Origin: an uncultured Lachnospiraceae bacterium
GTDB taxonomy: Bacteria > Bacillota > Clostridia > Lachnospirales > Lachnospiraceae
Length of the DNA stretch: 25,010 nucleotides
Direction of reading: 5' to 3'
Assembly: GCA_910584325.1 (NCBI GenBank)
Contig: CAJTZH010000036.1
Coordinates: 1 to 25,010 of the forward strand
The notes under the pieces are model-generated. The model saw only the letters and a list, made by a program, of their open reading frames with translations, was not told where the DNA came from and searched no databases. Both the position numbers and the translations under genes were made by a program. This document shows positions 16,460 through 24,286 of this stretch, one piece after another. Each line of letters begins with the position of its first letter. The first letter of the stretch is position 1.

Positions 16460-16650
16460 TTAATCCCAATCAATTGTCTCATGGGGTATCGTTCCATTCA
16501 TTGCCCTGTTTTCTTGTCCGGCTTTGATAGCTTATAATTCTTCGGGTTCAGGAATTACCTCATGTACAAATTTTACAATCACTTTATATAAAGTTTCAAT
16601 ATCTTTTTCGGGAACCAGTTCTATCAAGTTTTTAACATTTCTTTGCTCAT
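16460..16650 (-). pseudogene. Decayed small gene (ancestral about 63 residues) with frameshift and in-frame stop
   Basis: Between proA and miaB. After AAGGAGG the frame reads MSKEMLKT and stops at 16624. One extra base, most simply a sixth A in the run TTAAAAAC, restores MSKEMLKNLIELVPEKDI, then ETLYKVIVKFVHEVIPEPEEL, a TAA (16534-16532) exactly where a GAA (glutamate) would fit, and AIKAGQENRAMNGTIPHETIDWD with a natural stop at 16460. The acidic PEPEExxAIKAGxE segment and the DWD ending recall small Clostridia proteins that I believe accompany toxin genes, but I cannot name the family. No toxin lies downstream. AGGAGG is only 1 base from the first ATG and 13 from the second. Confidence 0.6.
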
Positions 16651-16664
16651 GCCTCCTTTTTCCC

Positions 16665-17912
16665 TCATTCCCGGACCTGTCCGTTCCCGTACACAATATA
16701 CTTCGTCGTCGTTAGTTCCTTTAACCCCATCGGTCCCCTTGCATGCAGTTTCTGGGTGCTGATGCCGATTTCCGCGCCGAATCCGAATTCGAATCCGTCC
16801 GTAAACCTTGTGGACGCATTGACATAGACGCACGCCGCGTCAATCTCCTCGAGAAACTTCTGGGAATGTTCGTAGTCGTTTGTGATAATCGCTTCGGAAT
16901 GTCCCGTGTTATAGCGGTTAATATGTAAAACCGCCTCGTCAATGGAGGACACCGTTTTCACCGAAATAATATAATCGAGATATTCCCTGCCCCAGTCCTC
17001 TTCTGTTGCAGCAGCAATACGGCTGTCGCAGGAACGCGCCGTCTCATCGCCTCTGATTTCCACGTTGTGTTTCTTTAACCGTTCCGTCATGAGCGGAATA
17101 AATTCTTTGGCAATTTTTTCATGGATAACTACAGACTCACAGGCATTGCAGACGCCGATACGCTGGGTTTTCGCGTTTTCGATAATATCCAGCGCCATAC
17201 TATAATCTGCCGATTCGTCGACAAAAATATGACAGTTTCCCGTGCCGGTCTCGATAACCGGAACGGTGCTGTTTTCCACGACCATCTGAATCAGACCTGC
17301 GCCGCCTCTTGGAATAATGACGTCGATATAGTGGTTCATGCGAAGCAGTTCTTTCACCAGTTCTCTGTCGGTATCCGTGATAAGCTGCAACGCGTCTGAC
17401 ATGATTCCCACGCTCTTTAACGCCTCGTTAATGACCGCAACAATTTCCATATTGGAGTGAATGGCGTCGGAACCGCCCCGGAGAATGACTGCGTTTCCCG
17501 TTTTAAAACAAAGCGCGAACGCGTCCGCCGTCACATTCGGTCTTGACTCAAAGATAATTCCGATAACGCCAAGCGGAACTCTCTTGGTGCCGATTATAAG
17601 TCCGTTCGGACGTTTTTTCATGGACAGGACTTCGCCGACAGGGTCCTCCAAATCCGCTACCTGCATAAGTCCCTCTGCCATTGCCTGAATGCGCCCCGAG
17701 GTTAATTCCAGACGATCTAAAAGACCCTGATTCATATTGTTCTTAACACCGTTTTCAATATCGACGGCATTGGCCGCCAAAATCCGTTCTTCATTGTCCG
17801 TGAGCGCTTTTGCCGCCGCCTTTAACGCATTATTTTTATCCGTAACATGTAATCTGGACAGTTCAAAGGCTGCTTTCTTTGCCTTTTGTCCCATTGTATC
17901 TAAACGTTCCAT
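16665..17912 (-). CDS. proA: Gamma-glutamyl phosphate reductase ProA
   Basis: NADPH-dependent second step of proline synthesis, turning glutamyl-5-phosphate into glutamate semialdehyde. The 415-residue aldehyde-dehydrogenase-fold product has VPLGVIGIIFESRPNVT (117-128 region), CFKTGNAVILRGGSDA, DVIIPRGGAGLI (197-208) and the active-site cysteine in RIGVCNACES (C255). The C-terminus contains TGHSEAIITND and FGFGAEIGISTQKLHARGP, standard for ProA. The ATG (MERLDTMG) has AGGAG about 8 bases upstream, made by the 3' end of the DUF896 gene; the two genes are 4 bases apart. Confidence 0.98.
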   Translation of the reverse strand: MERLDTMGQKAKKAAFELSRLHVTDKNNALKAAAKALTDNEERILAANAVDIENGVKNNMNQGLLDRLELTSGRIQAMAEGLMQVADLEDPVGEVLSMKKRPNGLIIGTKRVPLGVIGIIFESRPNVTADAFALCFKTGNAVILRGGSDAIHSNMEIVAVINEALKSVGIMSDALQLITDTDRELVKELLRMNHYIDVIIPRGGAGLIQMVVENSTVPVIETGTGNCHIFVDESADYSMALDIIENAKTQRIGVCNACESVVIHEKIAKEFIPLMTERLKKHNVEIRGDETARSCDSRIAAATEEDWGREYLDYIISVKTVSSIDEAVLHINRYNTGHSEAIITNDYEHSQKFLEEIDAACVYVNASTRFTDGFEFGFGAEIGISTQKLHARGPMGLKELTTTKYIVYGNGQVRE

Positions 17913-17916
17913 GATA

Positions 17917-18198
17917 TCAGCTCCTTTTCGTGTCATTTTCCGATTCGCCCATAAAATCCGCGGACCGTTCCGCCAGTTTTTTCATTTTCTCTTCGTGGCG
18001 TTTTTTTACGTCAATCAGCGTTCCGTCCGGCTCCTGAATCTTAATGGTATCCAGATTAGAACGCAGTCCCTCGCGGATGGAATTGACATACGCCCGGCGC
18101 AGATGCGCCTGTTCGGCTAATTCTTCGTCCGTCAGTCCTTCTTTTTTTGATTTATGGTACAACGCGTTAATACGCGCTATCATTTCCTCTGTTATCAT
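17917..18198 (-). CDS. DUF896 family protein (YnzC-like)
   Basis: A 93-residue hydrophilic protein. MITEEMIARINALYHKSKKEGLTDEE, then EQAHLRRAYVNSIREGLRSNLDTI and DGT are the DUF896/YnzC signature: a two-helix bundle of unknown function conserved in Firmicutes, with a lysine/glutamate-rich C-terminal tail. The second ATG is chosen because GAGG lies 8 bases upstream; the first (18207) is 2 bases away from it. It lies between proB and proA. I know of no role for this family in proline synthesis. Confidence 0.92.
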   Translation of the reverse strand: MITEEMIARINALYHKSKKEGLTDEELAEQAHLRRAYVNSIREGLRSNLDTIKIQEPDGTLIDVKKRHEEKMKKLAERSADFMGESENDTKRS

Positions 18199-18229
18199 AC
18201 ATTGCACCTCGCCGTTACTTTTTAACTGC

Positions 18230-19060
18230 CTATAAAATATCCATCAAATCAAATGAAGGGTTCTTGTGGGCGGCAAACAATGTGCCCACCTTTTCACCGT
18301 TCATAATTTTTTCTAAATTCATAATATCCGCGCCGTTGGCAATAATCATATCCGCGCCGGAATCCGCCGCAATTCTTGCCGCTTCCAGCTTCGCGCTCAT
18401 TCCGCCCGTTCCCACACTGCTTGCGGAGCCTTTTGCCATATTCATAAAGTTATCGTCGATAAACAACACTTCCTCCACGAACTTCGCGTCGGGATTTTTA
18501 TTGGGGTCGTCGGTAAATAAACCGTCGATATCCGACAAAAGGATTAAAAGGTCCGCCCCTGTAATCGCGGCAACAATCGCCGACAGTTTGTCGTTATCGC
18601 CAAATTCAATCTCATGTGTGGAGACCGTATCGTTTTCATTGACAATAGGAATGACGCCCATGGAAAGAAGCTGGTGAAACGTATTCTGCGCGTTATAACG
18701 GCTGTCGTCGTTTATCATGGTTCCTTTCGTCATCAAAATCTGCGCTGCAATCTGATTATATTCTCCAAACAGTTTCTGATACGTCATCATCAGACGCGCC
18801 TGTCCGACCGCCGCGCACGCCTGTTTAACTGGCATTGTCTTAGGACGTTCATCAATGCCTAGCGCTTTTCTTCCGACGGCAATGGCGCCGGAACTTACAA
18901 GAACAACTTCCTTGCCTGCATTATGTAAATTACACAGAACCCTTACCAGTTTTTCTACTTTAGAGAGGTTTAAGTTTCCTGTCGCTTCATGCGTCAGCGT
19001 TGAAGAACCGACCTTGACCACAATTCTCTTTTTTTCTTTAATTCGTTCCCGCCTATCCAT
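18230..19060 (-). CDS. proB: Glutamate 5-kinase ProB, short form without PUA domain
   Basis: First step of proline synthesis, ATP-dependent phosphorylation of glutamate. The 276-residue product is a complete amino-acid kinase domain: RIVVKVGSSTL (12-22), VVLVSSGAIAVG (52-63), PIVNENDTV, FGDNDKLSAIVA and LLILLSDIDGLFTDDP, then SVGTGGMSAKLEAA. It ends right after the kinase domain, so the C-terminal PUA domain of the E. coli and B. subtilis enzymes is absent. The ATG (MDRRERIK) has GGAG 6 bases upstream and follows the flavoprotein stop by one base. ProB is normally feedback-inhibited by proline. Confidence 0.97.
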   Translation of the reverse strand: MDRRERIKEKKRIVVKVGSSTLTHEATGNLNLSKVEKLVRVLCNLHNAGKEVVLVSSGAIAVGRKALGIDERPKTMPVKQACAAVGQARLMMTYQKLFGEYNQIAAQILMTKGTMINDDSRYNAQNTFHQLLSMGVIPIVNENDTVSTHEIEFGDNDKLSAIVAAITGADLLILLSDIDGLFTDDPNKNPDAKFVEEVLFIDDNFMNMAKGSASSVGTGGMSAKLEAARIAADSGADMIIANGADIMNLEKIMNGEKVGTLFAAHKNPSFDLMDIL

Positions 19061-19061
19061 C

Positions 19062-20678
19062 CTAAACTCCTTTTTCTGTTTGTTCGTCTGCGTCTGCTGC
19101 AATTGCCTCCGCGACCCGGATTCCGTCAATCGCCGCGCTTGTAATTCCGCCTGCGTATCCTGCGCCTTCGCCGCACGGATAGATTCGGTCAAAATTGCTG
19201 ACAAGCCTCTCGTCTCTGACAATCCGCACCGGGCTTGACGTTCTGCTTTCCACACCGAGAAGCAGCGCGTCTTTTTTGTTAAATCCCGGAAGCTGCCTTG
19301 CAAACCCTTCCATGCCCTCTATAATCGAACCGCATAGTTCTTCTGGCAATATATTTCGTAAGTTTGCCGGGGCAACAGCCCCTTTTGTACAAGGTAAAAT
19401 CTCCCCGAATGACACACCTTTTTTATTTTCTTTGAAACTTTCATATGTCTGGCAGGGAATGTTTCCATTGCCTTCCCGAAAAGCCTTTTCTTCCAAATCA
19501 CGCTGGAACGCAATACCTGAAAGCGCTCCCTGACCAAACTGCTTATAATCGTCCGGTGTGACTGTCACGACAACGGCGCTGTTCGCGTTTTTTGCGTCCC
19601 GTTTTGAATAACTCATGCCGTTAACGCAAAGCCGCCCTTCCTCGGAGGACGCGTTGACCACATAACCGCCGGGGCACATACAAAATGAATACACGCCTCT
19701 TCCTTCTTTTGCTTTGTACGTTACCTTGTAGCTTGCGGGAGGCAGCTCATAAATATTTTCCCCGTAAGCGTAGTCGTCAATCATCTCCTGGGGATGCTCC
19801 ACCCGCACGCCCACGGCAAACGACTTTGGCTCCATCAGAAAGCCTTTGGCATACAGCAGTTCAAACGTATCTCTGGCGCTGTGCCCGAGCGCAAGCACCA
19901 GCCTGTCAAAGCAGACTTTTTGGCTGTCATTGATGAGAACGGACGCTTCCTTAGTTTTGATACAGATATCCGTCATTTTACTGTCAAAAAACACGCTTCC
20001 GCCAAGACGACAGATTTCCTCGCGCATCTGAAAAACCACTTTTGTCAGAATATCCGTACCGATATGCGGTTTTGCCGCATACAAAATTTCTTTGGGCGCC
20101 CCGAATTCCACAAATATCTCGAGCACATGACGAATCCTGCCGGCAGGGTCTTTTATCTGGGTATTGAGTTTGCCGTCGGAAAACGTTCCCGCCCCGCCCT
20201 CTCCGAACTGAACGTTGCATTCCGTGTCAAGAATCCCGCTTTCCCAGAATTTTTGTACTTTTTCGCTGCGCCGCACCACATCGCTTCCCCGTTCAAAAAG
20301 CAGCGGACGAAATCCTGCTCTTGCAAGCATCAGTCCGCAGAAAAGACCTGCGGGACCGGTTCCGATAATCACGATTTTTTCCGAAAGGCGGTCTTTATCT
20401 GCCTTCGGAAATTGATACCGGTTCTCCTTGGTATACATAATATTGTTATCGTTAATCCTTTGTACATATGCCTGCTGTTGTTCTTCGCTGTAATCCGCAA
20501 TCCGAACTGCCACGGTATAAATAAACTTTAGATACGGTTTCTTTCTGCCGTCTACAGATTGCTTTTCGATTTCGTACGAAAAGGACTGTCTGTTTAATTT
20601 GAGTTTTTTTCGTATCTGTTCTCTCAAATCCTTCTCTGAATGGTCGGGATTTAATTTTAGCTGGGTTATTCTAATCAT
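19062..20678 (-). CDS. FAD-dependent dehydrogenase, COG2509-like
   Basis: A 538-residue flavoprotein of unknown substrate. An N-terminal module of about 95 residues (MIRITQLKLN to about position 95, with RKKLKLNRQSFSYEIEKQSVD) precedes the Rossmann fold VIIGTGPAGLFCGLMLARAG (103-122), with FERG supplying the ribose-binding glutamate (E129). Other family-like pieces are QFGEGGAGTFSDGKLNTQIKD, LALGHSARDTF, ESRTSSPVRIVRD, and the C-terminal FAD segment YPCGEGAGYAGGITSAAIDGI. The pattern matches what is annotated as 'uncharacterized FAD-dependent dehydrogenase'. The ATG (MIRITQ) lies within the last codons of the upstream flavoprotein gene (8-base overlap), with AAAGG 9 bases upstream. Confidence 0.88.
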   Translation of the reverse strand: MIRITQLKLNPDHSEKDLREQIRKKLKLNRQSFSYEIEKQSVDGRKKPYLKFIYTVAVRIADYSEEQQQAYVQRINDNNIMYTKENRYQFPKADKDRLSEKIVIIGTGPAGLFCGLMLARAGFRPLLFERGSDVVRRSEKVQKFWESGILDTECNVQFGEGGAGTFSDGKLNTQIKDPAGRIRHVLEIFVEFGAPKEILYAAKPHIGTDILTKVVFQMREEICRLGGSVFFDSKMTDICIKTKEASVLINDSQKVCFDRLVLALGHSARDTFELLYAKGFLMEPKSFAVGVRVEHPQEMIDDYAYGENIYELPPASYKVTYKAKEGRGVYSFCMCPGGYVVNASSEEGRLCVNGMSYSKRDAKNANSAVVVTVTPDDYKQFGQGALSGIAFQRDLEEKAFREGNGNIPCQTYESFKENKKGVSFGEILPCTKGAVAPANLRNILPEELCGSIIEGMEGFARQLPGFNKKDALLLGVESRTSSPVRIVRDERLVSNFDRIYPCGEGAGYAGGITSAAIDGIRVAEAIAADADEQTEKGV

Positions 20679-21897
20679 TCCAAACTGCCTTTCCTGCCTG
20701 ATGTCCCGAACTCCACGCCCACTGTAGGTTGTAACCGCCGCAAATGCCGTCCACATCCGCCAGTTCTCCACAGATGTATAAATCTTTTACCAGTTTCGAT
20801 TCCATGGTGGATGGTGAAAGTTCTAAAACCGATACGCCGCCCTGACAGACCTGCCCAAACGAAAAATCTTTGTATCCTGTCACGGTAAACGAAAAATGTT
20901 TAATGGTATTTGCCAATGCCAAAAGCAGTTCACGGGTAATTTTTGCCGCTTTTTTTTCCGCGGCAATACCCGCTTTCCAAAGAAACAGCGCCGTCAGCTT
21001 TTTATGGAGAAGACCGCTAAGGCATTCTTCCGCCGTAAAGTTTGTTTCTTCAAATCTGTGAAACATCATCTCTGAAATAAGTTTTTCGTCGTAATCGGGC
21101 AGAAAATCAATTTCACAGACAACCGTTTCCCCTTTTGCAAGCGTCTGCACGGCATAGCGGCTGATTTGAAATACCGGGATACCGGAAATACCGTAATCCG
21201 TCATCTGTATTTCTCCACGCTGCCTGCCAAGAAGCACTCCGTCCGCCATCAGCGTCACAACGCCGTCACAGCGCACTCCCGCAATTTTTTTCTGTCCTTT
21301 TATATCGCCAAAGAGAGCCGTCAGCGCCGGAAGCGGCGTTACAATATGATGCCCGAACGCCTCTGCCAGACGGTATCCGCTGCCGTCGGAACCGGTTTTG
21401 GGATATGCCGCTCCTCCGGCGGCGAGAATCAGCTTGTGCGCGCAAAAATCCCCTTTGTTCGTTTTGATATGAAAGCAGTCTGTTTTTATAATCCGTTCCA
21501 CGACCGTCTCATAGGAAACGGAAACATTCCACTTGCGGATTAGAAGATGGAATACGTCGTTAACCGACGCCGCCTGGTCGGAATAGGGATACACATACCC
21601 CTGTCTGTTATGTAAAAGCAGTCCTGCCTCAAAAAAGAAGTCCGTTACTGCCTTTTCGTCAAAATCCCGGATAACCTGCATGGCAAACCCGGCGTTTTCC
21701 CTGCAGTAACAGCCGGAGTCCATTTTGAAATTCGTCAGATTACATCTGCCGTTTCCCGTCTGCAGCAGCTTCCTGCCCAATTTGTCGTTGCGTTCCAGAA
21801 TCAGTATCCGTCTGTCCGGTTTCTTTGCGGCGGTAACCGCCGCCATCATGCCTGATGCGCCGCCGCCGATTACAATTAAATCCCACAAATCATTCAT
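20671..21897 (-). CDS. NAD(P)/FAD-dependent oxidoreductase, HI0933/BaiN-like family
   Basis: A 408-residue flavoprotein of the HI0933-like family (COG2081). Dinucleotide-binding GGGASG lies at 11-16, ILERNDKLGRKLLQTGNGRCNLTN follows (about 32-55), then LAAGGAAYPKTGSDGSGYRLAEAFGH, QMTDYGISGIPVFQISR and, at the C-terminus, LYICGELADVDGICGGYNLQWAWSSG, which closes the FAD site. One member, BaiN, was linked to reduction of bile-acid intermediates, but most have no proven substrate. The ATG (MNDLWDL) has GAGGA 7 bases upstream. ATGs at 21924 and 21918 lie ahead of that site. A good promoter candidate lies just upstream. Confidence 0.9.
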   Translation of the reverse strand: MNDLWDLIVIGGGASGMMAAVTAAKKPDRRILILERNDKLGRKLLQTGNGRCNLTNFKMDSGCYCRENAGFAMQVIRDFDEKAVTDFFFEAGLLLHNRQGYVYPYSDQAASVNDVFHLLIRKWNVSVSYETVVERIIKTDCFHIKTNKGDFCAHKLILAAGGAAYPKTGSDGSGYRLAEAFGHHIVTPLPALTALFGDIKGQKKIAGVRCDGVVTLMADGVLLGRQRGEIQMTDYGISGIPVFQISRYAVQTLAKGETVVCEIDFLPDYDEKLISEMMFHRFEETNFTAEECLSGLLHKKLTALFLWKAGIAAEKKAAKITRELLLALANTIKHFSFTVTGYKDFSFGQVCQGGVSVLELSPSTMESKLVKDLYICGELADVDGICGGYNLQWAWSSGHQAGKAVWND

Positions 21898-21927
21898 CTT
21901 ATTTTCCTCAAAAGACATTATCATTTC

Positions 21928-21956
21928 ATTTTAATATTTTTTGAGAAAATATGCAA
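21928..21956 (-). promoter_or_regulatory. Candidate sigma-A promoter for the flavoprotein-proBA group
   Basis: On the minus strand TTGCAT (21956-21951) is followed after exactly 17 bases by TAAAAT (21933-21928), close matches to -35 and -10 consensus with ideal spacing. It lies about 30 bases ahead of the ATG at 21897 and downstream of the stop of the preceding gene, so a start near 21921 would give a short leader holding the GAGGA site. It is the best promoter seen in the window, though not proven. Confidence 0.5.
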
Positions 21957-21993
21957 GTTTTAGCGTCCTTAAAATTTATTTTCAGGAAATAAT

Positions 21994-22605
21994 TTAGCTG
22001 CTATACGTTTGCAAAAATTCATATAACTCTATCATGTCGTTAAAGTAAAACCCTTCTATCGTCTTTGACAGAATCTGTTCCGGCAGTTTCCCCGCGGCAA
22101 TATTCGTATAATCATAAACGGAGGATTTATCTCCACAGTAAATCGTTACATATCCGTTTTCAAGCACTGCGTAGTACCCTGTATCCTCTGTGCTCTGTTC
22201 GTAAGTTTTTCTGATAACAACCTGTTCTTTGGAAAACTCTACCAGCTCAAAGGCAACCAGTCCTCTTTTCACATCCTCTTCGTCGGGATTTTTCATGTAA
22301 TCATTCAGATATTCAATTAAGTCGTTCCTGCCCATTTCCAGAAATGCCACAGGCGTATTTATTTTTTCCTCCGTAAATGTCTGATTGTTTAAATCATACA
22401 CCTGCAGGTGGACTACGGTCAGATTATTGATTCGTATATCGTTATACGATACGTTTGTCATGGGTTCCACAGGTATTTGGCTTTCTGTCTCTATCTGCCT
22501 TGCGTCATAATTCGAACCCATATTTTCTTTGGAGTAAAGATAGGTGAAATAAAATGCTGCGCCGGCGCAGAGAAAAAGAAAGCAGATAATATACATTTTT
22601 TTCAT
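21994..22605 (-). CDS. Membrane-anchored protein of unknown function, BofC C-terminal-like
   Basis: A 203-residue protein with one N-terminal hydrophobic segment (about 3-24, preceded by MKK, without a lipobox or clear cleavage site), so probably anchored with its bulk outside. The rest is acidic. The C-terminal part (TGYYAVLENGYVTIYCGDKS at about 142, DYTNIAAGKLPEQIL, then ELYEFLQTYSS) resembles a module seen in Clostridia that is sometimes labelled a BofC C-terminal domain; BofC restrains SigK activation in Bacillus sporulation. That match is from memory and weak, and I assign no function. AAGGA lies about 10 bases before the ATG, and start and ribosome site fall in the loop of a perfect inverted repeat (separate entry). 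Confidence 0.75.
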   Translation of the reverse strand: MKKMYIICFLFLCAGAAFYFTYLYSKENMGSNYDARQIETESQIPVEPMTNVSYNDIRINNLTVVHLQVYDLNNQTFTEEKINTPVAFLEMGRNDLIEYLNDYMKNPDEEDVKRGLVAFELVEFSKEQVVIRKTYEQSTEDTGYYAVLENGYVTIYCGDKSSVYDYTNIAAGKLPEQILSKTIEGFYFNDMIELYEFLQTYSS

Positions 22606-22637
22606 GTTTTCACAATCCTTTCATGTATATTATCTGC
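22582..22637 (-). promoter_or_regulatory. Perfect 15-bp inverted repeat enclosing the ribosome binding site and start codon
   Basis: On the minus strand the arm GCAGATAATATACAT (22637-22623) is followed by a 26-base loop and then by ATGTATATTATCTGC (22596-22582), its exact reverse complement. The second arm is codons 4-8 of the gene at 21994-22605 (MYIIC). The loop holds AAAGGA and the ATG at 22605. In mRNA this would be a 15-bp stem with the translation start in the loop. In DNA it could equally be a protein-binding dyad. A four-codon frame (ATG AAA GGA TTG TGA, 22624-22610) begins at the loop edge. Confidence 0.6.
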
Positions 22638-22669
22638 AAAAATAATATGAACTATTCAATGATTATCGT

Positions 22670-23764
22670 TTATTCATATTTTACGTCCTTGGCATCATCC
22701 ACCGTTATAATATTGACGAACGTCTTACCCTGATTGAAAATAACTTCGTCGCCGTTCTCATAGTAATATTTTGTCGGTCCGAACTGCGCGTCTTTTTCCC
22801 ATGTAATCGGAATCAGCTTGCCGTTTGTGATATAATATCCCGGTCCTTTGCCGTCGAGATTGAGAATCGGCGTACCGTTTTCATATTTTGTACCGGTTAC
22901 AAACTTCACAAGAATGTTTTTAAATGAAAGCTGAACGCCGCTCTCCATATCGCAGTGCGCTCTTCCGTATTGATTTCTGTAGTAAAGTCCATCATCGGCA
23001 TTGTAAATAAATTCCGGCTTGTTCCGCTTAAAGCCCGGTTTAAATGATGTACATGGAACACCGTTTTCAAAGACAATCTCCTCGGCGTCATTTTCATTAA
23101 ACGTCAGCGGGCTCTCGGCGCCTTCTGCAAGTTCCGAATCCCAGCCCTTTGACTTGATACTTCCTAAAATGCCCTCTGTCGTTGTATAGGCGTTATGCGG
23201 AGCCACACGGTCCGTTGTTCTGTAGAAATCACACCACCCGTACATTCCGTCAAGAGCCTGCACTCTCGAATCCGCAAGCAGATTTGCCGCCAGCGGTGAA
23301 AATCCAAAGTGAATGTAAATTGCCTGAAATTCCTTTGCGAAATACACATAAAACTCTCTGCAGCTTCTTACCGGTCCAATCTTTTTCATATCGTCATAGT
23401 CCTGTAAAAGCATCATCAGACGGGTAATATCAGATTCCACATACGCTTCGTACATAATTTCCGCGCGGTCAATACCCGACTGCGGGTCGGCGTCCTCAAT
23501 ATTGTTAATCATAATCGCAAGCGGCGTTCTTTTTGCTACCTGCTCGTCCACCCATTCACCGGTCAGAAAACTTCTTGTCTGTCCGTCATGCGAGACCGGA
23601 CCTGTCGTTTCCTGCGTTACGGGTTCGGTAACCTGCTGCACAGCCGTCGTTCCAGCCTCGGCTTCCGTTCCGCCCACCGGGGAACCGCTGTCTTTGCCGC
23701 AGCCGCAAAAAAGCCCTGCGAATACAACCGCCGCAGCGAATAATGCATAACATCTACGTTTCAT
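22670..23764 (-). CDS. DUF3048 (YerB-like) lipoprotein
   Basis: A 364-residue secreted lipoprotein. The N-terminus has KRR, a hydrophobic core (6-19) and a cysteine-rich lipobox-like end (GLFCGCG; C22 with glycine before it is the best lipidation site, C20 the alternative). A Thr/Glu/Gln-rich spacer (about 23-66) follows. The DUF3048 body shows LAIMINNIEDADPQSGIDRAEIMYE, DITRLMMLLQ, KIGPVRSCREFY and, C-terminally, GPGYYITNGKLIPITWEK and FNQGKTFVNI, all family hallmarks. YerB-type proteins have no firm function; some domain members look like peptidoglycan-active or prophage-defence related proteins, which I do not infer here. AGGAG lies 9 bases before the ATG, and it follows ybeY by 5 bases. 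Confidence 0.9.
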   Translation of the reverse strand: MKRRCYALFAAAVVFAGLFCGCGKDSGSPVGGTEAEAGTTAVQQVTEPVTQETTGPVSHDGQTRSFLTGEWVDEQVAKRTPLAIMINNIEDADPQSGIDRAEIMYEAYVESDITRLMMLLQDYDDMKKIGPVRSCREFYVYFAKEFQAIYIHFGFSPLAANLLADSRVQALDGMYGWCDFYRTTDRVAPHNAYTTTEGILGSIKSKGWDSELAEGAESPLTFNENDAEEIVFENGVPCTSFKPGFKRNKPEFIYNADDGLYYRNQYGRAHCDMESGVQLSFKNILVKFVTGTKYENGTPILNLDGKGPGYYITNGKLIPITWEKDAQFGPTKYYYENGDEVIFNQGKTFVNIITVDDAKDVKYE

Positions 23765-23769
23765 AACTG

Positions 23770-24267
23770 TTATCTCCTTATATTTAAATTATTTAAGATA
23801 TCACTCTGCTTTTGTTCCATAACCTTCGCGTCCGCTTCTTCCATATGGTCGTAACCAAACAGATGAAGCATGCTGTGCGCGGTCAGAAAAGCCAGTTCTC
23901 TCTTCTCTCCATGTCCATAATTATAAGCCTGTTCTTTGATTTTGTCTACCGAAAGAACAATATCGCCTAAAAGAAGTTCTCCCGTATCGGGATGAAAGCA
24001 GTCCGCGCCGCTCTCTTCCAGAAAGGAAAAATCCGCGGGAGTTTCATAGTCCAGCATCGGAAACGACAATACGTCCGTAGGCGAATCCACATTACGGCAT
24101 TCTCTGTTAATCTGATGGATTCCTTCGTTATCTGTCAGTAAAACATTGACCTCCGCTTCATACGGACAGTTCTCATAATCCACAGCTTCATGGATAACCG
24201 CCGTCACCGTTTCCTCAAAATCCGCGTCGGGTCTTTTGTCTGTTTCATAGTCAAAATGAATCGTCAC
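23770..24267 (-). CDS. ybeY: Endoribonuclease YbeY (rRNA maturation factor)
   Basis: Zinc-dependent RNase needed for 16S rRNA 3' end maturation and ribosome quality control. The 165-residue product has NRECRNVDSPTDVLSFP (54-70), LLLGDIVLSVDKI (98-110) and the zinc motif HSMLHLFGYDH (H131, H135, H141). The GTG start (MTIHFDYETD) is preferred because AGAGG lies about 8 bases upstream and the family usually starts this way. An in-frame GTG three codons earlier (24276) overlaps that site. It directly follows phoH, a widely conserved pairing. Confidence 0.96.
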   Translation of the reverse strand: MTIHFDYETDKRPDADFEETVTAVIHEAVDYENCPYEAEVNVLLTDNEGIHQINRECRNVDSPTDVLSFPMLDYETPADFSFLEESGADCFHPDTGELLLGDIVLSVDKIKEQAYNYGHGEKRELAFLTAHSMLHLFGYDHMEEADAKVMEQKQSDILNNLNIRR

Positions 24268-24286
24268 CGTGTTCACCTCTGTTTGT

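Noticed and set aside
16460..16650. Programmed ribosomal frameshift as an explanation for the broken small gene
   Set aside because: The run is only five A residues with no clear slippery heptamer or stimulating structure, and a second in-frame stop would still end the product early.
19794..20531. Plus-strand open frame of 245 codons
   Set aside because: It lies wholly antisense to the well-supported COG2509-like flavoprotein gene, and its translation has no recognisable domain and a composition typical of a shadow frame.
21964..21985. Imperfect inverted repeat (CCTTAAAAT / ATTTTCAGG) as a terminator
   Set aside because: Only a short AT stem with a mismatch, a loop too small to close fully, and no T-run after it on the minus strand.
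22670..23764. Reading the DUF3048 lipoprotein and its neighbour as a defence system
   Set aside because: The surrounding genes are housekeeping, there is no nuclease, sensor or mobile element nearby, and both proteins look like ordinary envelope components.
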